Source of the DNA: Butyrivibrio sp. YAB3001
Lineage (GTDB): Bacteria; Bacillota; Clostridia; Lachnospirales; Lachnospiraceae
Length of the DNA: 55,418 nt
Assembly (NCBI RefSeq): GCF_900112195.1
Contig: NZ_FOKR01000007.1
Span: 1-55,418, forward strand
Reading direction: 5' to 3'
Below the pieces are notes generated by a model that was not told the origin of the DNA, did not search any database, and saw only the letters and a list, made by a program, of their open reading frames with translations. Positions 1 to 9,404 of the stretch are shown here, one piece after another (positions within the stretch are counted from its first letter, which is position 1; every line of letters starts with the position of its first letter). The translations under genes were made by a program, and so were the position numbers.

Positions 1-357
1 AGTTTACTTGATGAGGTTTCCCACGAATCTAGTAAACCACTGTAAAAAGTTTGATCTGGTCAGAACTTAAGCTTGGCTTTTGTTCTGTCCGTTATTTACT
101 ATTTTTTGTTCTGAATAATTCTCGATTGAGCGATATTGCGAATAACTTAATCATCCGCCCTGCTCAATACTTTTTGGAATTTTTCAGGGTTGCATTACTG
201 TTTATTTGTCAATGTGCTAGAGCTTGTAATCCGCTCCACTACTGCATTTGCGGTCGTTTTGTTTCTGTCGCGTCAGCAGCAACGAATACAAATATATCAC
301 CCTGCCATTGACATGTCAACAATTATTTTTAACTTTTTTAAAAAATCGAAATTTAGT
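1..357. other. Non-coding left edge, no gene recognised
   Basis: I see no convincing gene here. At the very edge, positions 2-12 pair with 27-37 (10 of 11 bases, 14-nt loop), but no U-run follows on the plus strand, so its role is unclear; it could belong to a gene cut off by the window. A perfect 12-bp palindrome, TTGACATGTCAA, lies at 308-319, downstream of the lipoprotein gene that ends at 358. The open frames in this stretch have no ribosome binding site and no recognisable protein. Confidence 0.4.
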
Positions 358-1344
358 TTATTCAAATGTGATTGAATCAATAATAGCTGTAAGTAAATCA
401 TGAATTGGCTTATCCACTGTGTCGTCACCGCAGTCATGACCTGTTACTTCAAATGCAAGGTATCCGCCCATATAGTCTCTGGTCACAACATATTCATACA
501 AGCCTGATCCTTCTCCGGAGGAAGCAAGTTCAGCCCAATATCCAATAACATCTGTTGTTCCCGGGAAATTCTGTTCATAAGTATTTGCCTTTGCACCGTA
601 ACCTTTAGCAAATTCATCTCTTGCCTGTTCGCCATTCATATCAACGTCATACACAACAAATACCATATTTGTTCCGGCGCCTTCACCTGAATATACGATA
701 GCTACTTTGTTATTTTCCTGGGTGATTTCAAATAAATCCGCATCATACTTAACACTCCAGCCATTTGCATTATGATATACGCTCTCAGCTGCGCCATTTA
801 CATAGTTCTCTGCGCTAAAAGAGTCCGCATCAGCTCCAGCAACAGGTTCAAAAACAAGTGCACGTTCGGGAATATCTTCGAAATAACCATGAACCACTCC
901 ATTATCAACTGCTGTAATGATTAAATTGCCTTCTCCATCGCCTTCACCACCAAAGAAGAACTTTACTGAACCGTCTGTCTGCTCAACACCAAATGGAAGT
1001 CCAATTCCATTATTATCGCCATCTGCTGTGTAACCATAAGTCTCTTCATTGAATACATAAAAATAATGCTTTGTCGGATTCTCTAATTCCTCAGCATAAT
1101 TTGCATAAACTCCCTTTGTAAAATAAGGCGCTCCAGGAACTTTTGAAGGAGCATCAGCAAGAGGAATCTCCGTTTCAACAATTTCAGGAGTTGCATTCTC
1201 AGCTTCGCCTGTTTCTGCCTGAACAGCAACTTCATCATCGCTCCTGTTTTCTGTGTGGGCACTTCCACAACCTGCTAAAACAGCTCCACTCATTACAGTA
1301 ATTAGTGCCAGTGATGTTACTTTTCTCAAAAATGACTTTTTCAT
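358..1344 (-). CDS. Predicted secreted lipoprotein, unknown function
   Basis: This is a 328-residue exported lipoprotein. The N-terminus is a typical type II signal: MKKSF, a hydrophobic stretch, then the lipobox LAGC, so it should be anchored on the outer face of the membrane. An acidic, threonine-rich linker follows, then a mixed alpha/beta region of no family I recognise. I start at 1344 because an AAGGAG site lies just upstream; the 18 extra residues of the longer frame are not signal-peptide-like and overlap the probable -10 box. It stands alone, facing the same way as the YxjG-like gene upstream but 188 bases away from it. Confidence 0.8.
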   Translation of the reverse strand: MKKSFLRKVTSLALITVMSGAVLAGCGSAHTENRSDDEVAVQAETGEAENATPEIVETEIPLADAPSKVPGAPYFTKGVYANYAEELENPTKHYFYVFNEETYGYTADGDNNGIGLPFGVEQTDGSVKFFFGGEGDGEGNLIITAVDNGVVHGYFEDIPERALVFEPVAGADADSFSAENYVNGAAESVYHNANGWSVKYDADLFEITQENNKVAIVYSGEGAGTNMVFVVYDVDMNGEQARDEFAKGYGAKANTYEQNFPGTTDVIGYWAELASSGEGSGLYEYVVTRDYMGGYLAFEVTGHDCGDDTVDKPIHDLLTAIIDSITFE

Positions 1345-1378
1345 AATAATTATCTCCTTGTTTGTTTTCTGTAATAAT

Positions 1379-1384
1379 ATTATA
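1379..1384 (-). promoter_or_regulatory. -10 box of the lipoprotein gene
   Basis: A perfect TATAAT on the minus strand lies about 35 bases before the start codon at 1344. No good -35 element sits at the usual distance. It supports the shorter start of the lipoprotein. Confidence 0.45.
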
Positions 1385-1532
1385 CGATAAACCATCACAA
1401 AAATGTCACACAGAGAAAATCATTAAAATGGTACCCCTATAAAGAACAAAACAGCGTCAGAAAACTAACCTTATTGACACATCCGTTTTTACATTTAGAA
1501 ACTGTTTTGAGCTTCATATATAAAAAACAATC

Positions 1533-2645
1533 TCACCACACTTCTTCTGCAATTTCTTTTACCAACTTAAGCTTTGCCCACTGCTCTTCCTCTGTAAGCT
1601 TATTGCCAATTTCGCATGATGCAAAACCGCACTGAGGGCTTAAACACAAACGATCAATTGGAACGTATTTAGATGCCTCATGTATTCTTTCAATAATTTT
1701 GGCTTTATCCTCAAGCACAGGAGATTTAGTAGTAATTAGCCCCAGCACAATTATCTTATCGTCAGAAACTTTCGACAGTGGTGCGAATCCGCCGGACCTT
1801 TCATCGTCATACTCAAGGAATAACGCATCCACATTTTCTTTTGCAAAAACATGGTCTGCTACAGTATCATAAGCACCACTGGTAAAATAGGTTGAATGAT
1901 AGTTTCCATGGCATATATGAGAATTAATTGTCATATCTGCCGGCTTTCCCTCGAGAGCTAGATTATTAACCTTAAGAAGCTGGTCTTTTACTTCTTCAAG
2001 ATCAATACCAAGTGACTTATATCTCTGTTTGGCAGCATCCCCCACAATAGCTCCCCATGTGCAATCATCCAGCTGAAGAATCCTGCAGCCCGCATCATAG
2101 AACTGCTTTATCACATCCCTATATACAGACGCTATATCGATAATCAGTTCATCATTTGTAGGATAAAACTTCCTGGTTGTATCATAATTAGAAGGAACTA
2201 TCATCTGCTGAAACATCTGAGCAGGCGCAGGTATTGTGTATTTCGCAATAGTATTCTCATCTTCAAACTGCTTGAGGAATTTGAAATATTCCACAAAAGG
2301 GTGAGGTTTTGCTTTGATTTTGTCTACTAAATACGTATCGTCAAGTACTGCAAGTTCATCATTAAACTGAACGCCTTTTCCGCTAGCCTTATGGTCTATT
2401 CCCTCAAATCCCCACATGAAATCAAGATGCCAGAATGTTCTTCTGAATTCCCCATCTGTTATCACATGAAAACCCAGTTCTTTCTGCTTTTCCACCACCT
2501 TTGTGACTTCGTCATCTACCACCTTTTCAAAATCTTCAAGGCTGATATTTCCTGCCTGATAGGATGCCTTGGCATCTTTCAATGACTGTGGTCTTAAAAA
2601 ACTCCCAACGAAATCATAATGATATATTTTCTTTTCCTTACTCAT
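1533..2645 (-). CDS. Cobalamin-independent methionine synthase-like enzyme (YxjG/YxjH type)
   Basis: This 370-residue protein corresponds to the C-terminal catalytic half of MetE and matches the YxjG/YxjH type of Bacillus. Such proteins are thought to move a methyl group onto a thiol such as homocysteine, in the cytoplasm. The zinc-site pattern of the family is visible: HxC (HICHGN, about residue 243), Glu (LEYDDERSG, about 278) and Cys (SPQCGF, about 339). The N-terminus has FVGSFLRP and TDGEFRR, typical of the family. The start at 2645 is chosen because GGGAGG lies just upstream; the longer frame runs into the promoter region. The LysR gene is divergent and may control it. The real methyl donor and acceptor cannot be read from sequence. 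Confidence 0.85.
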   Translation of the reverse strand: MSKEKKIYHYDFVGSFLRPQSLKDAKASYQAGNISLEDFEKVVDDEVTKVVEKQKELGFHVITDGEFRRTFWHLDFMWGFEGIDHKASGKGVQFNDELAVLDDTYLVDKIKAKPHPFVEYFKFLKQFEDENTIAKYTIPAPAQMFQQMIVPSNYDTTRKFYPTNDELIIDIASVYRDVIKQFYDAGCRILQLDDCTWGAIVGDAAKQRYKSLGIDLEEVKDQLLKVNNLALEGKPADMTINSHICHGNYHSTYFTSGAYDTVADHVFAKENVDALFLEYDDERSGGFAPLSKVSDDKIIVLGLITTKSPVLEDKAKIIERIHEASKYVPIDRLCLSPQCGFASCEIGNKLTEEEQWAKLKLVKEIAEEVW

Positions 2646-2740
2646 CTCATCCCTTTCCTCCCTTAGCATTTGTATGATCATGTTTTGGATTATATCCCCG
2701 CATTTTTTGCCGGTAAAATACATATTTTTGACTTCTTACC

Positions 2741-2767
2741 ATAGATTTTTTCTATAATAGATATTAT
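2741..2767. promoter_or_regulatory. Candidate LysR operator between divergent genes
   Basis: The 155-base gap between the YxjG-like gene and the LysR gene holds two adjacent small dyads: ATAGA-N5-TCTAT (2741-2755) and ATAATA-GA-TATTAT (2754-2767). LysR-type regulators usually bind T-N11-A dyads in such a shared gap, so these are the best operator candidates. The assignment is inference from position and symmetry. Confidence 0.4.
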
Positions 2768-2800
2768 GATTGTACTCAAATCTATCAAAGGAGATTAGGT

Positions 2801-3709
2801 ATGACATTAAAGCAACTCTTCTATGCTGTAACTATCGCCGAGACAGGCAACATGACTGAAGCAGCCAAAAAACTTTTTATAGCGCAGCCAAGCCTATCAG
2901 CTTCGATTCATGAGCTTGAAAAAGAATATAAAATAACCATTTTTACGCGTTCTAATAAGGGAATAGAGCTCACTTCTGAAGGAGATGAATTTTTAGGATA
3001 TGCCAGACAGGTTTTGGAGCAGGCAAATCTTATAGACGAACGATATACCGGTAAAACAAGAGGGAAGCTGCGTTTTTGCGTTTCTGCTCAACACTATTCA
3101 TTCGTTGTGGAAGCTTTCGTTAAATTGCTAAAAGAACATGGTGGAAACAAATATGAATTTCACATGAGAGAAACCCAGACTTACGAGATAATAGATGATG
3201 TGGCGCATCTTCGCAGCGATATAGGAGTTCTTTACCTTAATAATTTCAATGAAACAATTATCAGGAAAAGCCTCCGCGACAACAATCTGTCTTTTACCAC
3301 CCTATTCAAGGCAAAGCCGCATGTATTTATAGGAAAAGACAATCCACTTGCCAGAAAAAGAAAACTGTCCCTTAAAGACTTAAAGCCTTATCCCCGCCTT
3401 TCGTACGAACAAGGAAGTCACAACTCTTTTTATTTTTCAGAAGAGATACTAAGCACTGTAGACTGCGACAAGAACATAGTTGTTTGTGATCGCGCCACAC
3501 TTTTCAATATGCTTATAGGTCTGAACGGATATACTATTTGCAGTGGCGTTATTAGCGAAGAGCTGAATGGTCCTAATATCATAGCCAAGCCGCTTGATGT
3601 AGATGATTATATGGAAATCGGATATATTCTTCCGGGAGACATCCGCCCTTCACAGCTGACACTTACTTATATTAAGATCCTTAGCAGCATTATATCGCAA
3701 AAAAGCTGA
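2801..3709 (+). CDS. LysR-family transcriptional regulator
   Basis: This is a full-length 302-residue LysR-type regulator. The N-terminal winged helix-turn-helix is clear (MTLKQLFYAVTIAETGNMTE and onward, with AAKKLFIAQPSLSASIHELE as the recognition part), followed by a linker helix and the periplasmic-binding-protein-like effector domain. It has a good AAGGAG ribosome binding site. It is transcribed away from the methionine-synthase-like gene, the classic arrangement in which the regulator controls its divergent neighbour, often together with sulfur or methionine supply. The effector is unknown. Confidence 0.88.
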   Translation: MTLKQLFYAVTIAETGNMTEAAKKLFIAQPSLSASIHELEKEYKITIFTRSNKGIELTSEGDEFLGYARQVLEQANLIDERYTGKTRGKLRFCVSAQHYSFVVEAFVKLLKEHGGNKYEFHMRETQTYEIIDDVAHLRSDIGVLYLNNFNETIIRKSLRDNNLSFTTLFKAKPHVFIGKDNPLARKRKLSLKDLKPYPRLSYEQGSHNSFYFSEEILSTVDCDKNIVVCDRATLFNMLIGLNGYTICSGVISEELNGPNIIAKPLDVDDYMEIGYILPGDIRPSQLTLTYIKILSSIISQKS

Positions 3710-3795
3710 GCAGAACCGCTTTCCACTCCTGTCCATACGAAGGTTCACGTATAGGCAGGTTAAATCTGCTCGAACCTATTAGACCGTTCTGTTTC
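3708..3795 (+). terminator. Composite hairpin after the LysR gene, possible terminator
   Basis: Just after the LysR stop there is nested pairing: GAGCAGA (3708-3714) with TCTGCTC (3765-3771) encloses a 12-position stem (3728-3739 with 3748-3759, one wobble and one mismatch, 8-nt loop). Competing pairings exist: AGGTTC (3741-3746) with GAACCT (3772-3777), and CAGAAC (3711-3716) with GTTCTG (3786-3791), the latter followed by TTTCTTT. It may simply be a terminator, but the mutually exclusive stems are unusual. Confidence 0.4.
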
Positions 3796-3930
3796 TTTAC
3801 TGCTGAAATTTTTCTTCTCTGTTATTTTTCATTAAAAGTGAACTATACTCTCATATTCACTATAGTATAATAATATATGCAGTAGTTTGCATCCAAAGTG
3901 GAACTTTTTTACAGATAAATGGAGAATGCC

Positions 3931-4956
3931 ATGCCAAGAAATCATGAAGTTACTAAAAAACAACCTCTTTTAGATAATAAAGGAGAACTGCGTGAACCCG
4001 GATGGTCAAGAAGTCTTATTCAGGAATACAATAAAGAAATGATCAAAGCCCCTACATGGCGCATAAAAGAATGGGATTACTATCTGGTTCTTTCCGATAA
4101 ATTCGCAGGAGCTTTTACCATATCGGATGACGGTTATATCGGTCTTCAGTCTGTATCTCTCTTGAATTTTAGTGATAATCCTTGGGAACATACTGAAACA
4201 GTCCTTAACGCGCTCCCATTTGGAAAAATTGGGCTCCCATCATCCTCCGAATCAGGAACAACTGAATATAAAGACAAACGCCTTCAGATGAAATTTGAAG
4301 TATTGGATCACAGAAGACACCTGACCTGCCACTTTGAAAACTACTATAAAGGTAAACCTTTTGACTGCGATATTTATCTTGAACAACCGGATATGGATAC
4401 CATGGTTATTGCAACACCATGGAATAAAAAACATGCCTTCTATTATAATCAAAAGATAAACTGCATGCGCGCATCCGGATATATTCAATACGATGGAAAA
4501 AAATATGTTTTTAACCCAAATTCAGATTTTGGCACTTTAGATTGGGGAAGAGGCGTCTGGACATACGACAATACCTGGTACTGGGGATCAGGCAATTGCG
4601 ATATAAACGGAAAATCTTTTGGATTTAACATTGGATATGGTTTCGGTAATACTAAAGCCGCAACAGAAAATATCATTTTCTACAATAATAAAGCCAATAA
4701 ACTAGATGACATAACCTTCCATATCCCTCAAAACTCTTACATGGAGCCTTGGACAATAACATCCTCTGACGGCAGATTTGATATGAACTTTATTCCAGTT
4801 CTTGACCGTGCTGCCTGCCTTGACTATAAAATTATTGCTTCTGATCAGCATCAAGTATTTGGAAAAATGAGTGGCACTGCCATTCTGGACGACGGAACAA
4901 AAATTCAGGTTAAAGATATGATGTGCTTTGCTGAAAAAGTTCACAATAAGTATTAA
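3931..4956 (+). CDS. DUF2804 family protein
   Basis: A 341-residue protein I recognise as DUF2804, a family of unknown function common in Firmicutes and actinobacteria. The family hallmarks are the N-terminal EVTKKQPLLDNKGELREPGW region and the central block FGTLDWGRGVWTYDNTWYWG, rich in Trp, Tyr and Gly. Composition and alternating beta pattern suggest a beta-rich fold; there is no signal peptide or membrane helix. The start at 3931 is favoured because GGAG lies 6 bases before it, inside the alternative start at 3919. Upstream sequence carries a TATAAT (near 3866) and small dyads. Some relatives have been linked to lipid or retinoid-like chemistry, but nothing here supports a specific reaction. 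Confidence 0.82.
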   Translation: MPRNHEVTKKQPLLDNKGELREPGWSRSLIQEYNKEMIKAPTWRIKEWDYYLVLSDKFAGAFTISDDGYIGLQSVSLLNFSDNPWEHTETVLNALPFGKIGLPSSSESGTTEYKDKRLQMKFEVLDHRRHLTCHFENYYKGKPFDCDIYLEQPDMDTMVIATPWNKKHAFYYNQKINCMRASGYIQYDGKKYVFNPNSDFGTLDWGRGVWTYDNTWYWGSGNCDINGKSFGFNIGYGFGNTKAATENIIFYNNKANKLDDITFHIPQNSYMEPWTITSSDGRFDMNFIPVLDRAACLDYKIIASDQHQVFGKMSGTAILDDGTKIQVKDMMCFAEKVHNKY

Positions 4957-4992
4957 AAACACTTGATTGCATTTGAGCGGTTGCTGACATCA

Positions 4993-6900
4993 TTATTCCA
5001 TCACCTTCTCCGCCCACTCTTCATAAGCTTTATCATACTCTTCCATGCTCATGGAGGAATCATGGAGGATATAGCGTTTAAATCTCTGTCTTGCCATTCC
5101 GTAGGACGAATACTCGCCCTCGAATTCATTCAGACGTGACATAACGTATCCGTCACCAAGCATTATAGAGAAGGGAACAACGATTGCATGTCTTATGACT
5201 ACTTCTTCTGCTTCGGCGAAGGCCTGGAATCTTGCGGTGTTATCCGTGGTGATGGCAGCTGCTTTATCGACTTTTTCCCGCCATTCATCATGAGTTTTTT
5301 TCACGCTCTCATCCTGACACATGTGCCAGAACATGTACTCTCCGTCATCCTCAAAAGGCTCTGTCCAAGTCTGGGGATCAGCATAATCTGCGCCCCAGCG
5401 GCATTTCATAAACGCATATTTGCCGCTTCGTCTAACCGACAGCAGTACGCCAGTGTCGCTCCCGGCAGCCACAATAACATCGATAAAATTTCTCCCAAGG
5501 GCATTTTCTATCTGCTGCTCAAGTAAAAGAGCTTCTTCCTTCCAGCCCTGAGTTGACGGATTATATGGCATCAGCATTTTTATTGGAAAAGTTACGCCAG
5601 CCTCTATTAACTCATATTTGGCCGTAAGTCTATAAGCCTTAACCAACGTAAGGTTAAAGCTATCGGTCTGTGAAATATTATAAAGTCCGTTAAAAGCTGT
5701 AAAATCTTTTCCATTATCAGCAACAGCTCCCGGAGGCGTAACAGTGTTAGTCAGAAGGCTTTCAGGTGAGTAGGGTTCATAAATTGAAAGGAGCTTTACT
5801 CTGTCTATCGATGCCATTATGGCTTTCCTGAAATTCTCGTTTGCTACGGCTTTTGCCCAATTTTCAGGCTCATATTTCTCGTCGAATTGCGGATTAAAAT
5901 TAAAACAATAAAAATATGAAAAAGAAGTATCCTGTCTGGAATGGTGAATTTCTCCGCCAATCTTAGAATTCTCAAGATATTCCTCAAGACGGCTGGTTTT
6001 TACTACTGCTTTATCAATACTTCCTTCAAGATATCTTTCAACACTGATGGCTTCAGCATCCACATCATAGTAATTTTCCACTCTGTCAATGTGAACATTA
6101 TCGCGATCCCAGTAACTTGGATTTTTGACAAGAACCTGTTTTTCCAATGGCTGAAAATAGTGTAGTATATATGCCCCGTTATATAGAAGATTCTTATTAT
6201 TCCTGGCAAACATATTTCCCACTTTTTTCAGGTAGGAACGGCAAATCGGAAGATATGTCGTATAAGAGAGCACACTAAGGAAAAATGGACATGGCTTTTC
6301 AAGTTCATACATCAGCGTCTTATCATCCAGCGCAGTTACTCCAATTTCAGAGGCTTTTACCTCCTCGGGCGGATCTTCAAACAATTCAGGATTAAGAAGA
6401 TAAGTGGTGTATTCATAGTATTCCTGGGCTTTTACAACAACTGAACCTGTGGAATACATGTACTGACAATCCGTTTCATTAGCTGCATTATTGACATATT
6501 CTGCCGCTGCAACAAAGTCATCCGCGGTGACCTTTGCATAAAAATTTCCATTATAATCAACCCAGGAAATATCATCTCTTAAATGAAATATCCACTTAGT
6601 CATATCCTCGTTGGACTCCCAGCTCTCCGCAAGTCCCGGAATGATGTTTCCGTATTCATCATAGTCCACAAGAGCATCTATTACATTTGCGCAGATAGCA
6701 GTATCAACAGAAGAACTGGTCACAAGATAATTTAAGTTTACAACTTCAGAAGAATACAGCGTTCTGTACACCTTGGCGTCTTCTCTGTATGCATCGTCCA
6801 ATGTATGATTTTCAAGGTCTGGCAGCTTATAACTGCATCCTGTGAATAGTATGGAAAAAGAGATAATGAAAGTGAAAATTCTTTTGAAGCTATTTTTCAT
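4993..6900 (-). CDS. Oligopeptide-type solute-binding lipoprotein (SBP family 5)
   Basis: A 635-residue extracellular binding protein of the OppA/DppA class. The signal peptide ends in the lipobox LFTGC. Family features include the early LVDYDEYGNIIPGLAESWE block and the downstream WIFHLRDDISWVDYNG segment, both usual in family 5 peptide- or nickel-binding proteins. Its start overlaps the stop of the diguanylate cyclase by four bases (ATGA), so the two are translationally coupled. No opp permease or ATPase genes lie nearby, so this is an orphan binding protein. It could feed a transporter encoded elsewhere or act as the sensing partner of the cyclase; the coupling favours the second reading, but that is inference. 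Confidence 0.85.
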   Translation of the reverse strand: MKNSFKRIFTFIISFSILFTGCSYKLPDLENHTLDDAYREDAKVYRTLYSSEVVNLNYLVTSSSVDTAICANVIDALVDYDEYGNIIPGLAESWESNEDMTKWIFHLRDDISWVDYNGNFYAKVTADDFVAAAEYVNNAANETDCQYMYSTGSVVVKAQEYYEYTTYLLNPELFEDPPEEVKASEIGVTALDDKTLMYELEKPCPFFLSVLSYTTYLPICRSYLKKVGNMFARNNKNLLYNGAYILHYFQPLEKQVLVKNPSYWDRDNVHIDRVENYYDVDAEAISVERYLEGSIDKAVVKTSRLEEYLENSKIGGEIHHSRQDTSFSYFYCFNFNPQFDEKYEPENWAKAVANENFRKAIMASIDRVKLLSIYEPYSPESLLTNTVTPPGAVADNGKDFTAFNGLYNISQTDSFNLTLVKAYRLTAKYELIEAGVTFPIKMLMPYNPSTQGWKEEALLLEQQIENALGRNFIDVIVAAGSDTGVLLSVRRSGKYAFMKCRWGADYADPQTWTEPFEDDGEYMFWHMCQDESVKKTHDEWREKVDKAAAITTDNTARFQAFAEAEEVVIRHAIVVPFSIMLGDGYVMSRLNEFEGEYSSYGMARQRFKRYILHDSSMSMEEYDKAYEEWAEKVME

Positions 6901-8312
6901 CCTCGCATCTCCTTTCCTATAGATTCATAATACTTGCGCTTATTTTCGTACATTTCCTCCTCTGCAAGTTTAATTACTGCCAAAAGCTTTTTATCCGGAG
7001 TTGCCATGGCAAGACCGCAAGCCACATGGTATCCATTATCTATGACCTTTTTTTCCACTTTCGCAAGGTCTTTTCTCACAAGGGCCTCGTCTCTCTCATA
7101 ACGAAAGGCCACAAACTCATCTCCGCCAATTCTATAAGTATTGTTCTCTCCAAACTCAGTGCTGATGATATTTGCAATGGTCTTTAACATGTTGTCGCCC
7201 GCAAGATGGCCCTGAGTGTTATTTAGTTCATGAAGTCCGTTTACATCAAAGTATATGCAGGCAATTCCTTCTGTCCCCTGCTGTAAATGCTGACAAAAAT
7301 ACTCGTAACGGTTTCTGTTCTGCAGTCCCGTAAGGGCATCCATATTTGCTCTTCTCTCTATTCCCACAAGAGAGCCCGTAGTGATATGAATTATGTACAG
7401 AAAATAAATAACAAGTGCTATCCCTTCAGCAAAAAGTAAAATATAAATTGAGATCTGTATCGGTCTAACGTGTTCATAAACGTATTTTTCAGGAACACTT
7501 ATCACCATCTCCCACTCTTCAATGTTCATCGGCAGGAAACAATAATAGATGTTTTTCTTAGATTCCGCATCTATTCCAGTGGCGTACCCGCTTCTTCCTT
7601 TTTTTATCGCATCAGCCAAAGTATCATTGACACTGATCTGTGTTACGAGTATATCCACGTCACTTATGTTCTCTCTGGTTCTTCCCTGACTATCGATAAG
7701 GATTTCTCCGGTTTTCCTGTCAACCACCGTAACATCTGCATGTCCGTCATATATTTCTGGTATCCACGCATTCAAAATCCCCTCAGGAGTAGTCGTTCCG
7801 TATAGAAAAGCAATTGTCTCATCCTCTCTTCTTATGGGAACGAAGCTTCTAAGGTCATAGACACCCTCAGTTTCTAGGTCTTTTTCCAGAGTGGAGATAT
7901 GCTCACCAAGGGCTTTGACCTTCTCAAAGTCAAGTACTTTGGCAGCATCCAGGTCCATTCCTGATATTCTGATTACTTTGTTCTGTGGTGTTAGAATGGC
8001 AATATCGGAAATCAATGAATTTACAGAATAAATATTCAAATATGCAGTAACATTCAGGGAATGCAAAGAATCTCTGGATTCAGAAATAATGTTGGCGATC
8101 ATACGGAGCATATTTCTGTCCGCACGAAACTCACCTTCGATGGATTCGATGGTTTCTTCAGTAGCACTCTGCAGTTTAGAATAACTTTGCTCGCGCGTAT
8201 AGCTCCACACGTAAACCACATATAGAAGTGATGCAATCAGAACTATCACCATAAGCACAATGGTTGCTATAAGGCTGCGAGTCCTAAATCTTTCCTGGGC
8301 TTTTTTCCACAT
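6897..8312 (-). CDS. Membrane diguanylate cyclase with extracellular sensor domain
   Basis: A 471-residue membrane enzyme predicted to make c-di-GMP from two GTP. An N-terminal membrane helix (about residues 15-37) is followed by a roughly 250-residue extracellular region with the pattern of a double Cache sensor, a second helix (ISIYILLFAEGIALVIYFLY), and a GGDEF domain. The catalytic motif is intact (YRIGGDEFVAF) and DALTGLQNRNR and FDVNGLHELN are canonical. The product-inhibition I-site RxxD is absent: FGEN occupies that position. The start at 8312 is chosen because AAAGG sits just upstream and the longer frame reads through a TATAAT at about 8366-8371. It is the first gene of a two-gene operon with the binding lipoprotein. 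Confidence 0.88.
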   Translation of the reverse strand: MWKKAQERFRTRSLIATIVLMVIVLIASLLYVVYVWSYTREQSYSKLQSATEETIESIEGEFRADRNMLRMIANIISESRDSLHSLNVTAYLNIYSVNSLISDIAILTPQNKVIRISGMDLDAAKVLDFEKVKALGEHISTLEKDLETEGVYDLRSFVPIRREDETIAFLYGTTTPEGILNAWIPEIYDGHADVTVVDRKTGEILIDSQGRTRENISDVDILVTQISVNDTLADAIKKGRSGYATGIDAESKKNIYYCFLPMNIEEWEMVISVPEKYVYEHVRPIQISIYILLFAEGIALVIYFLYIIHITTGSLVGIERRANMDALTGLQNRNRYEYFCQHLQQGTEGIACIYFDVNGLHELNNTQGHLAGDNMLKTIANIISTEFGENNTYRIGGDEFVAFRYERDEALVRKDLAKVEKKVIDNGYHVACGLAMATPDKKLLAVIKLAEEEMYENKRKYYESIGKEMRG

Positions 8313-8478
8313 AATCCTTTGTTTTTGGATAAATAATCCTCGTAAAACCGGCACTTCTAACAGAATTATACCATGAAGCAGTAAGCGAAATTATAAACAA
8401 AAACGAAAAACAATATTATAAAAGTTGGGATTTGCCAATATTCAAGGCAAGATACACGAATAAGTTACCGGAACGTGT

Positions 8479-8484
8479 TATAAT
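8479..8484 (+). promoter_or_regulatory. Extended -10 promoter of the CmpB-like gene
   Basis: TATAAT preceded by TG one base upstream forms an extended -10 element, 34 bases before the start codon at 8518, with a clear AAGGAG between them. No strong -35 is present, which extended -10 promoters tolerate. Confidence 0.5.
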
Positions 8485-8517
8485 AAATGATGTTTCTACA
8501 TTATTAAGGAGATTCAT

Positions 8518-9354
8518 ATGTTAATATCACAATATTTTGTTGAATTTATCTTTTATAGTTTCTTAGGCTGGGTATGGGAATCAATCTACTGCACCATAAA
8601 AGAGAAAAAATGGGCGGATCGCGGGTTCCTCTTTGGACCTGTCTGTCCAATTTATGGTTCCTGCGTCGTTGCAACTTCCATGGTATTTAGTTTGTTTCCT
8701 GCGCTTTCTGACCCAAATTTTCCTATTTGGGCCATCTTTATCATATGTTACCTTGGCAGCGCCGTAGCGGAATTTGGCACATCCTGGGTATTGGAAAAGA
8801 GATTTCATGCCAGATGGTGGGATTATAGCGAACTTCCGCTCAACATTCAGGGAAGAATCTGTGTTCCTGTCAGCATATGCTTTGGCATAGCAGGTGTTCT
8901 TATTGTTAAATACCTGATTCCTACTGTAGAAAATCTGCATAACTACACAAATCCGCTTGTTTATGAGGTTCTTGCGATCATCATTGCAATGATTTTTGGT
9001 GCTGACTATGCGCTTACAGAGGCAAGCCTATCGGCTCTTCTTGGAAATGTTCAGCAGATGCATGATGAATTTAACGAGAAGGCTCAGAGCAACTATGAAA
9101 AGGTTGCATCAGCTCCCAAGATAATAGGACAGCTTATCGCGGAAGAAAAAGAAAGTGTCGAGAACACACGTGAACGTTTGGTAAAAGCCTATGCATCACG
9201 CCTGTCCCTCAACCAGAAGAGAATTCTTATCAGTATCAAAAAGTTCACACCAAAGCTTAGCACCGGCCTTGATTCATCACCCTTCCGCACAGAGCTCACA
9301 GAAAATCTCCGTACAAGAGTGCGTGAACTTCGGAAATTTCCGAAGAAGAAGTAA
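8518..9354 (+). CDS. CmpB-type putative ABC transporter membrane protein
   Basis: A 278-residue membrane protein of the family annotated as putative ABC-transporter type IV (ABC_trans_CmpB). The opening YFVEFIFYSFLGWVWESIYC and the RGFLFGPVCPIYG and KRFHARWWDYSELPLNIQG motifs are highly characteristic. About four to five hydrophobic segments occupy the first 170 residues; the last 100 are charged and helical, with a basic end, and probably cytoplasmic. Despite the family name, no ATPase or other transporter component is near it, so a transport role is unproven. It has its own promoter and is divergent from the diguanylate cyclase gene. Confidence 0.8.
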   Translation: MLISQYFVEFIFYSFLGWVWESIYCTIKEKKWADRGFLFGPVCPIYGSCVVATSMVFSLFPALSDPNFPIWAIFIICYLGSAVAEFGTSWVLEKRFHARWWDYSELPLNIQGRICVPVSICFGIAGVLIVKYLIPTVENLHNYTNPLVYEVLAIIIAMIFGADYALTEASLSALLGNVQQMHDEFNEKAQSNYEKVASAPKIIGQLIAEEKESVENTRERLVKAYASRLSLNQKRILISIKKFTPKLSTGLDSSPFRTELTENLRTRVRELRKFPKKK

Positions 9355-9404
9355 TAGTGCTATTAATTTCACTAACTACAGTGCTTGACGACTATAGCAA
9401 TTAT

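Noticed and set aside
51..311. Open frame of 86 codons at the left edge
   Set aside because: No ribosome binding site, odd composition (Cys/Phe/Leu runs) and no recognisable family.
5188..5526. 112-codon frame on the plus strand within the binding lipoprotein gene
   Set aside because: Shadow of the real minus-strand gene; composition follows the opposite strand.
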